DNA of 22,222 nucleotides from Prevotella sp. CAG:1320 (GTDB lineage Bacteria > Bacteroidota > Bacteroidia > Bacteroidales > Bacteroidaceae), in NCBI GenBank assembly GCA_000435635.1, contig FR882154.1, positions 22,486-44,707 of the forward strand. Direction: 5' to 3'. The position numbers and the translations under genes are program-made. Below are positions 15,260-22,222 of this stretch, one piece after another; the first letter of the stretch is position 1; every line of letters starts with the position of its first letter. Under the pieces are notes generated by a model. It saw only the letters and a program-made list of their open reading frames with translations. It made no database searches and was not told the origin of the DNA.

Positions 15260-15277
15260 TATCGAAATTTTTCGATA
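15260..15277. promoter_or_regulatory. Palindromic operator candidate between divergent promoters
   Basis: TATCGAAA-TT-TTTCGATA is an 18-base palindrome with perfect 8-bp arms. It fills the spacer of the barrel-gene promoter and touches its -7 box (15276-15283), and lies about 30 bases upstream of the Lnb-like -7 box. This is where a repressor controlling both divergent genes would bind. No regulator is encoded next to it. Confidence 0.4.
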
Positions 15278-15283
15278 CTTTTG
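15276..15283 (+). promoter_or_regulatory. -7 box of the outer-membrane barrel gene
   Basis: TACTTTTG, matching TAnnTTTG, 24 bases before the ATG at 15308. No TTTG is found 19-21 bases upstream; the spacer is occupied by the palindrome 15260-15277. Confidence 0.6.
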
Positions 15284-15307
15284 CACACTGAATTTAAAGA
15301 AGAACGA

Positions 15308-16387
15308 ATGAAGAGAACATTTCTTTTGCCTGTTTTGTTGGGCATCGCCATATTGACACATGCCCAAAGCGGCACTAATTCTCCCTATTCACAATATGGC
15401 CTGGGCATACTCTCAGACCAGTCATCAGGCTTCAACCGAGGCATGAATGGAGTGGGTTTGGGTTTTCATGAGCATAATCAGGTGAACTATCTCAACCCCG
15501 CTTCATATTCCGCGATAGATTCTTTGAGTTTTATTTTCGACGCAGGTATATCGGGGCAGATTACCAATTTCAATGAGCGAGGTTCCAAGGTGAACGCTCA
15601 AAACGCGAACTTTGAATATGCCGTGGCGGCATTTAGGGCAGCCAAGCATGTGGGAGTGAGCTTTGGTATCATCCCCTTTACCAATGTGGGATATAATTAT
15701 TCTTACACCTCTTCGGTGGGAGAGAATATGCCAGATATCTACGCCACCAACTCGTTTACGGGTGAGGGTGGTTTCCATCAGATTTATGTAGGTGCTGGCT
15801 GGGAGCCGTTTAAGGGTTTTGCCTTCGGTGCTAATGTTTCTTATTTATGGGGCGATTACACCCGAACTTTGACAAACGCTTATAATGATGTTTCTATCAA
15901 CACGCTTTCCCGTGTCTATTCGGGAGAGGCCCGAAGCTATAAGTTGGATTTTGGTGTGCAATATACCCATAAGATTCTCAAGAACAATTGGCTCACTTTG
16001 GGCGTGACTTATTCTCCAGGACATAGTCTTGGCGGAGATGCCGTAATGGATATGTATTCCAGCAACTCGCAGACAGGCGTTTCAGACACTACGACCTTTA
16101 CCATTGCCAAGGCGTTGGAAATTCCTACCATGATAGGTGCGGGCTTGATGTGGAACTACAATAATCAACTCAAAGTGGGACTGGATTACACCTTGCAGCA
16201 ATGGGGCAGTATAGATTATCCGCTCTTCCGCGAGAATGTGTCAGTAAGCAGAGATTCATCGAACTCACGTTATTTAGTTTCCATACCCAACAATCGTTTC
16301 CAAAAACGCAGTAGTACTGCGTTGTGCATCGAAGTACTACTGATATTCAATTTCAGTACTACTGATATCCCAGAGCAGTACTACTGA
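15308..16387 (+). CDS. Outer-membrane beta-barrel protein, 3' end apparently lost
   Basis: About 359 residues from the ATG at 15308, which opens a signal peptide (M-K-R-T-F-L-L-P-V-L-L-G-I-A-I-L-T-H-A-Q). An in-frame TTG at 15281 lies inside the -7 box and is rejected. The mature N-terminus N-S-P-Y-S-Q-Y-G-L-G and then N-Y-L-N-P-A-S-Y, with alternating aromatic/glycine strands throughout, fit the FadL/PorV-like barrel proteins common in Bacteroidales. After P-N-N-R-F (about residue 330) the sequence stops looking like a barrel. The last 25 or so residues are encoded by the palindrome and 22-bp repeats at 16305-16387, and the frame ends inside them. Family members normally continue for roughly 80-100 residues with the final strands needed for insertion by BAM. 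I therefore regard the gene as truncated and probably non-functional. The family length is from memory, not a search. Confidence 0.72.
   Translation: MKRTFLLPVLLGIAILTHAQSGTNSPYSQYGLGILSDQSSGFNRGMNGVGLGFHEHNQVNYLNPASYSAIDSLSFIFDAGISGQITNFNERGSKVNAQNANFEYAVAAFRAAKHVGVSFGIIPFTNVGYNYSYTSSVGENMPDIYATNSFTGEGGFHQIYVGAGWEPFKGFAFGANVSYLWGDYTRTLTNAYNDVSINTLSRVYSGEARSYKLDFGVQYTHKILKNNWLTLGVTYSPGHSLGGDAVMDMYSSNSQTGVSDTTTFTIAKALEIPTMIGAGLMWNYNNQLKVGLDYTLQQWGSIDYPLFRENVSVSRDSSNSRYLVSIPNNRFQKRSSTALCIEVLLIFNFSTTDIPEQYY
16305..16386. repeat. Palindrome plus three 22-bp repeats with core AGTACTACTG
   Basis: A 19-bp palindrome (AACGCAGTA-G-TACTGCGTT, 16305-16323) is followed by three direct units with AGTACTACTG starting at 16333, 16355 and 16377, an exact 22-base period. 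The palindrome contains the same core in inverted form (CAGTAGTACTG). The cluster forms the last codons of the truncated barrel gene and directly precedes the inverted repeat at 16389-16436. Confidence 0.85.
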
Positions 16388-16388
16388 A

Positions 16389-16436
16389 ATTGCCAAAGTG
16401 CAGATCCGCATTCTTGCGTCTCTACACTTTGGCAAT
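16389..16436. terminator. 12-bp inverted repeat between converging genes, possible bidirectional terminator
   Basis: ATTGCCAAAGTG (16389-16400) and CACTTTGGCAAT (16425-16436) are perfect complements with a 24-base loop. On the minus strand the stem is followed by TTTC, a weak U-tract suitable for ending the pepC operon. The loop contains CGTCTCTACA (16417-16426), the reverse complement of TGTAGAGACG found at 6357-6366, so this may be a dispersed repeat element rather than a dedicated terminator. Confidence 0.5.
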
Positions 16437-16499
16437 AACAATTTACGTGCACAAGCTGAGATTCATCGACCTCACACTATACTAAAGTTCCGGGAGTTC

Positions 16500-17912
16500 T
16501 CAATCGTCCAAGGCAAAAAGAGGATCTTCCGGCATCACCATCACAGGTTCTTGCTCAAATTCCTCCAATAACTTGGCTGGCACATATTTCTTGTCCACTA
16601 CCAAGCGGAACATATACTCCCTGAACCACTCATCAGTCATAATCAAACAGCCCTGTTGGCCATAGTCCGCGCCCCAGCTGTTTTCCACTTTCCACTTCAC
16701 GGGATTGCCTTTTGCGTCCAGATCCACTGCCGTAAGTGTCATGGCATGAGTGCTTCCGCTGTCGTAGGTACTGATACGTTCCGCCTTGTTCATGGGAAAA
16801 TCCGTACCAAAAAGCGTCCCGTAGTCATAGTTGTTCACGTCAAGATACCCTCTCGACCTATCCAACTGTTTCCCCACATCATAGCTGGAATACATTTTTG
16901 TGCCATCCTTTAACGAAGTGATGGCCAGTTGAGCGATTTCCTCCATGGGAAGGTTAAGGTATTTCCAGTTGCTTCCGTCATAGGTATGCCTGTCATACTC
17001 CACCTCATAGGTCTTGTGATACTCTCTCCTGGGGTCGTTCATCACCATGATGAAGCTACCTTGCAAGCCATTGCCCACCGTCTCCTTGTAGAATTCCAGG
17101 GGCGTATATTTCCTTGGTTCTCCTACGGCGTTGCCATTCTTGTCCTTAAACTGGTAGGTAAATTCCTTGACAGGCTCGCCCAATGTCAAGCAGAGCATGC
17201 GATAAATCGTGGAAAGCATCTCGGTCTTGGACTTGTTGATATCCTTCTCGGACTTTCCCTCTTGTTTCATGGCCCTCAACTTCAATCCAAACTCCCTTAG
17301 CTTACTGGAAACCAAGGATGCCATCTTGCTGGTGTTGTCACTGGAGTAAGTCTCTGGCATCACGCTCTTGGGCACTAATCCATATTTGGGTGCCAAGTCC
17401 GCCACACCGCAGAAAGTACCTCCGTCACTTAGGGGATTCTTGAAAAAGAACCGCACTCTCACATCATCCATGGGCTTGTCGGCGCAATCGATAACCCCCT
17501 GCAACATCAGGTTGGCTTTCTCCAGTTGATCGTAAAAGAAGAGATAATCATGGGAAAACTCCACTACCCTTTTTTGCTTGTCATTCTTGGCGAAATTAGC
17601 CCGCAGCACGTTAAATCCCGAGAACATCCAACACCTTCCACTGCTCTTTTGGTCAGTGATACTCTGCGAAGAAGTCTCTATGCTGAAATGGGTATCAAGT
17701 TCGCCCGTGTTGGTGTGGTTTCGTGCCAAGGCATCAATATTGTTGGCGGCCAAGGCGTTGAAAAGGGCGCGTTGACCTCCACATGGTTTATAACTCTCCC
17801 GCATTTGTTTCATCATCACGGCGGTGATACCCCCATCCTTTTCTTGCGCCTGCGTGTTAGCGGAGAAAAGCATCAGGGCACATAGCGCGATGGCCTGCTG
17901 TTTCATTGTCAT
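16500..17912 (-). CDS. pepC: Exported aminopeptidase C / bleomycin hydrolase (peptidase C1B)
   Basis: 470 residues from the ATG at 17912 (17906 also possible); upstream in-frame codons to 17957 would place charged residues before the signal and overlap the previous gene. A signal peptide follows the start (M-T-M-K-Q-Q-A-I-A-L-C-A-L-M-L-F-S-A-N-T-Q-A). The protease is a papain-like cysteine aminopeptidase. Catalytic Cys94 is in S-S-G-R-C-W-M-F-S-G preceded by the conserved Q-K oxyanion region, His389 in G-S-T-H-A-M-T-L-T-A-V, and Asn411 in V-E-N-S-W-G. PepC enzymes of lactic acid bacteria are cytosolic, whereas Bacteroidales versions commonly carry signal peptides, so this one probably trims peptides in the periplasm. 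It is the last gene of the operon, 22 bp after the esterase. Confidence 0.95.
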   Translation of the reverse strand: MTMKQQAIALCALMLFSANTQAQEKDGGITAVMMKQMRESYKPCGGQRALFNALAANNIDALARNHTNTGELDTHFSIETSSQSITDQKSSGRCWMFSGFNVLRANFAKNDKQKRVVEFSHDYLFFYDQLEKANLMLQGVIDCADKPMDDVRVRFFFKNPLSDGGTFCGVADLAPKYGLVPKSVMPETYSSDNTSKMASLVSSKLREFGLKLRAMKQEGKSEKDINKSKTEMLSTIYRMLCLTLGEPVKEFTYQFKDKNGNAVGEPRKYTPLEFYKETVGNGLQGSFIMVMNDPRREYHKTYEVEYDRHTYDGSNWKYLNLPMEEIAQLAITSLKDGTKMYSSYDVGKQLDRSRGYLDVNNYDYGTLFGTDFPMNKAERISTYDSGSTHAMTLTAVDLDAKGNPVKWKVENSWGADYGQQGCLIMTDEWFREYMFRLVVDKKYVPAKLLEEFEQEPVMVMPEDPLFALDD

Positions 17913-17934
17913 TGTCTTTATCAGTTTACTTAGG

Positions 17935-19329
17935 TTAATACTCTTTGATTGCCTCATAGATGAGTTCCGCCATACGGGCCGCCCCTTTCCTGGAGGGATG
18001 GATACCGTCCGCCAATATCAACTTAGGGTCATCAAATGCCGCGCGCAAGTCTATCAGCCCGCACTTTCTTTTCCTTGCCACTTTCTTAATGACGGGAATG
18101 ATGCCATTGACGATAACGCTATCGTTGATGCTCCAAGAATGTGAATAAGCCGGAATAGGCGTGGCCAGGTAAATCTTGGGGTTGCTGGGCAAAGCCTCCA
18201 AGGTGTCTATCATGGCGTTAAGATCTGATTCGAAGTCTGCGCCATATTGCCAGTTCATGGGCTTGGAATCATTGGTTCCCAACTTCAATATAACTATGTC
18301 AGGCTGGAAAGCCAAGGCGTCACGCCATGCCATCCGTTGCACATAGGGAAGGTTTCCCTTTCTCAACAAGGTGTTACCCGAAACGCCATAGTTCTTCACG
18401 CAATAGCCTTCACCCAACTTTCCTTGCAACACGGCTGGATAGGCATTCTGCTCCGCCATGTCTATACCATATCCGTCTGTAATGGAATTTCCGATACAGG
18501 CCACTCTCACCGCGTTTTGCTTAGGAGCCTGGAAACTGTCCAGCCATCGGGAAAGGTCACTTAGCATCTGCTCATGGAAAGCGTAGGAGGAACGAAAACC
18601 GAATCCGTGACCTCCCGTGGGGTAAACTGTCAAGGCGCATTCATTGCCTGCGTTGCGCATAGCCGTATAATAGGCAATGCCATTAGTCACGGGAGGCACG
18701 ACATCATCGTCATTCGCCATAATGATATATGCCCGTGGCGTAAGATGACCCTCTACGGAGTTCTGATTGGAGAAGCTTCTCACCAAATCGGGATTAGCCT
18801 GGTCTTTGCCAAGGAAATTCTCGCAGGAGCCGTGGTGGGAAACTTTCTTGTCCATGGAAATAACGGGATAAAAAAGAATGCTGAAGTTTGGACGGGCGTC
18901 AAACTCGGCATGGGTGCTCACCGTTGAGGCCAGATGTCCTCCCGCCGAAAAACCCATGATGCCCACGTCCATAGGATTAATGCCCCACACGGCGGCACTG
19001 TCTCTCACCATGCGCATGGCCTGGCAAGCGTCGCCCATGGGAATAGAGCGGTCGCCATTTGGCATACGGTATTTCAATACGAAATAAGCGATGCCTTTTT
19101 CGTTGAAATAAGGTGCCCAGTCATGCCCCTCATGGTCTATGGCCAAATGACTGTATCCTCCACCTGGACAATCCACTATAGCCCTCCCCGAAGAATGGGC
19201 AGGTAAATAACAGGTAAGCGTAGACGCTCCGTCGGGAGTAATATTGAGCACGAATTGGCGAGCGGTGGCCTGCGCCGTGGCAAACAACACCAAGCACAAC
19301 GCAAGGGTTGTCAATATGATTTTCTTCAT
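17935..19329 (-). CDS. Secreted two-domain esterase: alpha/beta hydrolase fused to SGNH hydrolase
   Basis: 464 residues. A signal peptide (M-K-K-I-I-L-T-T-L-A-L-C-L-V-L-F-A-T-A-Q-A) precedes domain 1 (about 25-265), an alpha/beta hydrolase of the BD-FAE/acetyl-esterase type. It has oxyanion motif C-P-G-G-G-Y, nucleophile Ser128 in G-F-S-A-G-G, acid Asp208 or 209 in A-N-D-D-D-V-V, and His241 in G-G-H-G-F. Domain 2 (about 272-464) is an SGNH/GDSL esterase: block I G-N-S-I-T-D-G-Y-G with Ser282, block II N-Y-G-V-S-G-N-T, block III G-T-N-D with Asn353, and block V D-G-I-H-P-S with Asp441 and His444. Both active sites look complete. Such fusions in Bacteroidetes remove acetyl or feruloyl groups from plant polysaccharides such as xylan; the substrate here is inferred. 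It follows ridA by 1 bp, an unusual place because no polysaccharide-utilisation genes are adjacent. Confidence 0.92.
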   Translation of the reverse strand: MKKIILTTLALCLVLFATAQATARQFVLNITPDGASTLTCYLPAHSSGRAIVDCPGGGYSHLAIDHEGHDWAPYFNEKGIAYFVLKYRMPNGDRSIPMGDACQAMRMVRDSAAVWGINPMDVGIMGFSAGGHLASTVSTHAEFDARPNFSILFYPVISMDKKVSHHGSCENFLGKDQANPDLVRSFSNQNSVEGHLTPRAYIIMANDDDVVPPVTNGIAYYTAMRNAGNECALTVYPTGGHGFGFRSSYAFHEQMLSDLSRWLDSFQAPKQNAVRVACIGNSITDGYGIDMAEQNAYPAVLQGKLGEGYCVKNYGVSGNTLLRKGNLPYVQRMAWRDALAFQPDIVILKLGTNDSKPMNWQYGADFESDLNAMIDTLEALPSNPKIYLATPIPAYSHSWSINDSVIVNGIIPVIKKVARKRKCGLIDLRAAFDDPKLILADGIHPSRKGAARMAELIYEAIKEY

Positions 19330-19330
19330 A

Positions 19331-19705
19331 TCACTTGGCGGCCAAGACTTCCACTTCTACCAGCGCGCCTTTAGGCAAATCTTTAACGGCCACCGCTGAA
19401 CGGGCAGGATAAGGCTCCGAGAAGAACTGCGCATATACCTCGTTCATGGCCGCGAAGTCAGCCATGTCCGCCAAATAAACTGTCGTCTTCACTACGTGAG
19501 ACAAGTCCGTACCAGCCTCTTGCAGTATCTGGCCGGCATTGGTCAACGCCTGGCGTGTCTGCTCCTTAACCCCTCCTTCTACGAAACTGCCCGTAGCGGG
19601 GTCTATGGGAATCTGGCCAGAGGCGAACACGAAACCATTTACTTCAATAGCTTGGCTATAAGGCCCTATAGCCGCGGGTGCTTTCAATGTGTGAATTGCT
19701 TTCAT
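19331..19705 (-). CDS. ridA: RidA family enamine/imine deaminase
   Basis: 124 residues, the standard RidA/YjgF length. It hydrolyses the reactive 2-aminoacrylate and 2-aminocrotonate released by PLP dehydratases to ammonia and the 2-oxoacid. Visible family motifs are A-P-A-A-I-G-P-Y-S-Q-A-I near the N-terminus, F-A-S-G-Q-I-P-I-D-P-x-T-G, and the signature P-A-R-S-A-V-A-V containing the conserved Arg102. The C-terminal acidic pair V-E-V-E (Glu117/119) fits the active-site pattern G-A-L-V-E-V-E. It sits 23 bp downstream of ilvA, the enzyme whose by-product it detoxifies, which strongly supports the assignment. The esterase start is only 1 bp after its stop, suggesting translational coupling. 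Confidence 0.96.
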   Translation of the reverse strand: MKAIHTLKAPAAIGPYSQAIEVNGFVFASGQIPIDPATGSFVEGGVKEQTRQALTNAGQILQEAGTDLSHVVKTTVYLADMADFAAMNEVYAQFFSEPYPARSAVAVKDLPKGALVEVEVLAAK

Positions 19706-19728
19706 TTATGAATAATTTTAATGGTTGA

Positions 19729-20922
19729 TTACAAGATATTGATACCGCTGTTCACCAGGGCTTGCTTGATTTCATGGATATGCTCCTCATTGCGGGTTTC
19801 CAGGGTCACTCTCAATATGCAAGCGTTCACTTTCTTGCGGTTGGCGCTACGGTCATGATGCACGCCCGTGATATTGCCGCCCAATTGGGCGATGACAGAG
19901 CAAACCTCCACCAACTTTCCCGGTTGGTCGTCCAATTCCATATCCAGGGTGCACACACGCCCGCTCTTGGCCAGTCCCCTATATATAACGCGGTTCAATA
20001 TAGTTACGTCAATGTTGCCACCGCTCACTATGCAAACCGTTTTCTTGCCTTTCACGGGCACCTTGTTATACATCACCGCCGCCACGCTGGCCGCTCCAGC
20101 TCCTTCCGCCACCATCTTCTCGCTCTCTATGAGCTTGAGGATAGCCGCGCAAATCTCGTCTTCCGTCACGGTGACAATATCGTCTACGTACTTGGAGCAG
20201 GTCTCGAAAGTAATGGTTCCTGGCGATTTCACGGCGATGCCATCAGCTATGGTAGACACGCTGGGCAGGGTCTCCGGGTGATGGTCGTGCACGCTATTGA
20301 CCATGCTGGCCGCTCCCTCCGCCTGCACGCCATATATCTTTACCTTGGGATTGAGGCTCTTGATGGCGAAAGCCAAACCTGAAATCAATCCCCCGCCACC
20401 TACGGGAGCGACCACCGCTTCCATATCAGGCAACTGCTCTATCAGTTCCAAGCCAATGGTACCTTGTCCGGCTATCACGTTCTCGTCGTCGAAAGGATGC
20501 ACAAAAGTATAGCCATGCTCGTCCCGCAACTGCAAGGCCTTCTGATAAGCGTCATCATATACGCCTGGCACCAGGCACACCTCAGCCCCCAGACGTTTCG
20601 TGGCCTCCACCTTACTGATAGGAGCCCCCTCCGGCAAGCATATCAGACTCTTCACGCCCATGGCCGTGGCACCTAAAGCCACTCCCTGCGCGTGGTTACC
20701 GGCAGAGCAGGCTATCACGCCTCTCGCCTTCTCCTCGTCAGAAAGTTGGGAAATCTTGTAGTATGCGCCTCTTATCTTGAAAGAGCCCGTCTTCTGCAAG
20801 CACTCGGGCTTCAAGTAGACATCACTCTCGGGATTTATGCGTGGCGTGTGGATTAGTTCCGTCTTGCGCAATACCTTGTTCAACACGAAACGCGCCTTGT
20901 AAAAATTGTCAAGTTGTAACAT
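19729..20922 (-). CDS. ilvA: Threonine ammonia-lyase (threonine dehydratase) with ACT domain
   Basis: 397 residues. A PLP-dependent fold-type II enzyme converting threonine to 2-oxobutanoate and ammonia, the first step towards isoleucine. The PLP lysine is Lys49 in T-G-S-F-K-I-R-G-A. S-A-G-N-H-A-Q-G (73-80) contacts substrate and cofactor, and the glycine loop G-G-G-G-L is at 175-179. V-S-G-G-N-I-D lies near 310. From about residue 325 a single ACT domain follows (L-D-M-E-L-D-D-Q-P-G-K-L and G-V-H-H-D-R). This is the roughly 400-residue form found in many bacteria. It differs from the 500-residue E. coli IlvA with two ACT-like domains, so feedback behaviour may differ. It sits 22 bp after the B3/B4 gene and 23 bp before ridA. 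Confidence 0.96.
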   Translation of the reverse strand: MLQLDNFYKARFVLNKVLRKTELIHTPRINPESDVYLKPECLQKTGSFKIRGAYYKISQLSDEEKARGVIACSAGNHAQGVALGATAMGVKSLICLPEGAPISKVEATKRLGAEVCLVPGVYDDAYQKALQLRDEHGYTFVHPFDDENVIAGQGTIGLELIEQLPDMEAVVAPVGGGGLISGLAFAIKSLNPKVKIYGVQAEGAASMVNSVHDHHPETLPSVSTIADGIAVKSPGTITFETCSKYVDDIVTVTEDEICAAILKLIESEKMVAEGAGAASVAAVMYNKVPVKGKKTVCIVSGGNIDVTILNRVIYRGLAKSGRVCTLDMELDDQPGKLVEVCSVIAQLGGNITGVHHDRSANRKKVNACILRVTLETRNEEHIHEIKQALVNSGINIL

Positions 20923-20944
20923 CTCTTCGTCCTATATTGACATC

Positions 20945-21610
20945 TTATTTATATATCGTATAGTAACCGCCATCGCTTTGGCAATGACGGCGTAATAACT
21001 CCTGAATGTATTCAGCGTTTGCCCTCACCTGGGCTTCATTGCCATCGTAACCATTGATGAGCACCAGCAAATGGGTGGTCTCCATGCTTATCTTGGTGCG
21101 CTCATGGTCGGAAGTGGGCGTGCCCACGCCTCCCATTCCATCCCGGTAGACTGGCAAACCCGCTATGTTCAGCAGCCCTCTTCCTATACCTTCATAAGGT
21201 TCTCCTTCCTTGCCTACTCCCAGTTCCAGCCTGTCACCCACCATCTTGTCCGCGTCAAAGCCGCCAATGCTGTATCCATAGGCGATGCTCGCCAAGTTGA
21301 TAAGGTCGACGAGCGTATTCACCCGATAAAGTTCCTTGCCTTGCAGCATTCTGCGTATCAAGGCTTCCGCGGCGGGCCGGTAACGGGAAGGGTCTTTGCC
21401 ACATGCCTTATATACCCTGCGGGTAGCCGCTATGCCACTCATTTGCTTCAGGCTCTCCACGGTAAGAGTTTGCCTGTATCGCTCACCCATTTCGCCAATC
21501 TCCTGCCATAGAGTCTCGCTCGTGGGACTATTAACCACTTGAGCCTCCAGGCAAGCACCAACAAACGTAGGGCAAACGCTCTCCAACTCGGATGTCACGA
21601 ATACTTCCAT
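20945..21610 (-). CDS. Stand-alone B3/B4 (PheRS beta editing-type) domain protein
   Basis: 221 residues without signal or membrane segments. The sequence matches the B3/B4 domain found in the beta subunit of phenylalanyl-tRNA synthetase, where it hydrolyses mischarged tRNA. Visible features are the N-terminal V-C-P-T-F-V-G-A, R-R-V-Y-K-A-C-G-K-D-P-S-R-Y-R-P, V-N-T-L-V-D-L-I-N-L, and S-I-G-G-F-D-A-D-K. The second half has G-G-V-G-T-P-T-S-D-H-E-R-T and T-T-H-L-L-V-L-I-N-G-Y. Free-standing copies are common and are suspected to be trans-editing deacylases, unproven for most. The ATG at 21610 is preceded directly by the -7 box TATTTTTG at 21622-21615, which leaves essentially no leader and no room for an earlier start. 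First gene of the ilvA operon. Confidence 0.9.
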   Translation of the reverse strand: MEVFVTSELESVCPTFVGACLEAQVVNSPTSETLWQEIGEMGERYRQTLTVESLKQMSGIAATRRVYKACGKDPSRYRPAAEALIRRMLQGKELYRVNTLVDLINLASIAYGYSIGGFDADKMVGDRLELGVGKEGEPYEGIGRGLLNIAGLPVYRDGMGGVGTPTSDHERTKISMETTHLLVLINGYDGNEAQVRANAEYIQELLRRHCQSDGGYYTIYK

Positions 21611-21614
21611 GTGG

Positions 21615-21622
21615 CAAAAATA
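21615..21622 (-). promoter_or_regulatory. -7 box of the B3/B4-ilvA-ridA-esterase-pepC operon
   Basis: TATTTTTG on the minus strand, four bases before the ATG at 21610. The region 19-21 bases upstream has only a partial match (GTTT). Given the usual distance from box to start site, transcription would begin at or very near the A of the ATG. Confidence 0.62.
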
Positions 21623-21717
21623 CTAAAAATTATTAACAGAAACGCATTCTTAACATATTAAATACGTTTTTATAACATTAAAACGCTACCTTTACACCGT
21701 CTTAACAAAAGTAGGAC

Positions 21718-22222
21718 ATGAAGGTACTCTTTATCATACAAGGCGAAGGCCGTGGACATCTCACCCAAGCCCTTACCATGCAGAACATCTTGCGCAACCA
21801 TGGACATGAGGTCGTGGAAGCTTTGGTGGGCAAAAGCAACGCCCGCCAACTGCCCAAGTTCTTCATCCAGGGCATGAGCGTGCCCATTAAGCAGTTTGAG
21901 AGCCCCAACTTCCTGCCCACTGCCGCCAATAAGCGCAACAACTTGCCGCGCAGCGTGGCCTATAACGTGCTCCGTCTGCCCTATTTCGCCAAAAGCGTAC
22001 TCTTCCTCCATCGCCGCATCATGGAATCGGGCGCGGACTTGGTCATCAACTTCTATGAATTGCTCACGGGCTTCACTTACCTGCTTTTCAAACCTGGCGT
22101 TCCTCAAGTGAGCATTGGCCATCAATACCTCTTCTTGCACAAAGACTTCACGCTGCCGAGAAGCCAGCCCGTAAGTTTGTTCCTGTTGCGGCTGGTCGCC
22201 CCCCCGGCCGCCCCCGGGGCAC
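21718..22222 (+). CDS. Glycosyltransferase, MurG/GT28-like N-terminus, cut by window end
   Basis: 168 codons are visible, with no stop before the window end. The N-terminus M-K-V-L-F-I-I-Q-G-E-G-R-G-H-L-T-Q-A has the G-x-G-R-G-H loop of GT-B fold glycosyltransferases (MurG/UDP-glucuronosyltransferase type). It is followed by L-R-N-H-G-H-E-V-V-E-A-L-V-G and the segment F-Y-E-L-L-T-G-F-T-Y. This is the acceptor-binding half, and the donor-binding half is missing. A weak promoter-like TACCTTTA lies at 21687-21694, and the gene is divergent from the B3/B4 operon. The acceptor and sugar cannot be told. The last eight or so residues come from an abnormally C-rich stretch (22198 onward), and I would not trust them. 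The true gene is expected to be about 350-400 residues. Confidence 0.83.
   Translation, partial: MKVLFIIQGEGRGHLTQALTMQNILRNHGHEVVEALVGKSNARQLPKFFIQGMSVPIKQFESPNFLPTAANKRNNLPRSVAYNVLRLPYFAKSVLFLHRRIMESGADLVINFYELLTGFTYLLFKPGVPQVSIGHQYLFLHKDFTLPRSQPVSLFLLRLVAPPAAPGA
22198..22222. other. C-rich terminal stretch, probable sequence or contig-end artefact
   Basis: The last 25 bases contain a run of seven C, a second run of five C, and almost no A or T, whereas surrounding DNA is roughly balanced. Translated in the glycosyltransferase frame they give P-P-A-A-P-G-A, unlike the helix expected after L-F-L-L-R-L-V. It looks like low-quality sequence at an assembly edge. Confidence 0.55.

Overview
The window reads as chromosomal DNA of a Bacteroidales bacterium, most likely Prevotellaceae or a close relative. 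The family-level guess rests on overall protein character, not on a search. The strongest direct evidence is the promoters. Several gene starts are preceded by the Bacteroidetes sigma-ABfr type -7 box TAnnTTTG, three times with a TTTG -33 element exactly 20 bases upstream (73-104, 1372-1403, 6125-6156), and Shine-Dalgarno sequences are essentially absent. SecA of about 1100 residues, an Lnb/DUF4105 protein and a membrane-anchored AraC regulator fit the same phylum. Both window ends cut genes: a tRNA-Cys on the left and a glycosyltransferase on the right, the latter ending in an abnormally C-rich stretch.

Layout. (1) 1-1403, minus strand: tRNA-Cys with its promoter, a 53-codon Cys-rich membrane protein of the FeoB-associated type, a 72-aa membrane protein, and a protein with a very acidic tail. 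(2) 1432-6009, plus strand: rarA, a D-2-hydroxyacid dehydrogenase, a TRIC/YicG-like channel and a secreted GHL10 glycoside-hydrolase-like protein, closed by a good intrinsic terminator. (3) 5879-6831: about 950 bases without a convincing protein gene. It holds the terminator, a consensus promoter followed by a strong hairpin (small RNA candidate), a 122-bp tandem duplication, and a 36-bp perfect inverted repeat built from four 21-bp palindromic units. (4) 6832-15218, minus strand, in transcription order: lnb-like gene, small secreted protein, secA, an ABC ATPase, fmt, tsaC, AraC regulator. The ABC ATPase is frameshifted by a 41-bp imperfect tandem duplication inside its Walker A motif. (5) 15260-16436, plus strand: an outer-membrane beta-barrel gene whose 3' end appears to be lost and replaced by short repeats. 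(6) 16500-21622, minus strand: a tight operon of B3/B4-domain protein, ilvA, ridA, a two-domain esterase and pepC. (7) 21718 to the end, plus strand: the glycosyltransferase fragment.

Functional links. IlvA releases reactive enamine/imine intermediates and RidA hydrolyses them, and their genes lie 23 bp apart. Lnb-like N-acylation of lipoproteins and SecA-driven export both belong to envelope biogenesis. fmt and tsaC both modify tRNA for translation and overlap by 4 bp.

Most worth a second look: the reversible-looking Walker A duplication in the ABC ATPase, the 21-bp palindrome array with the neighbouring 122-bp repeat and promoter-hairpin unit, the truncated barrel gene with its repeat cluster, and three genes whose -7 box sits so close to the start codon that the mRNA would be leaderless or nearly so.
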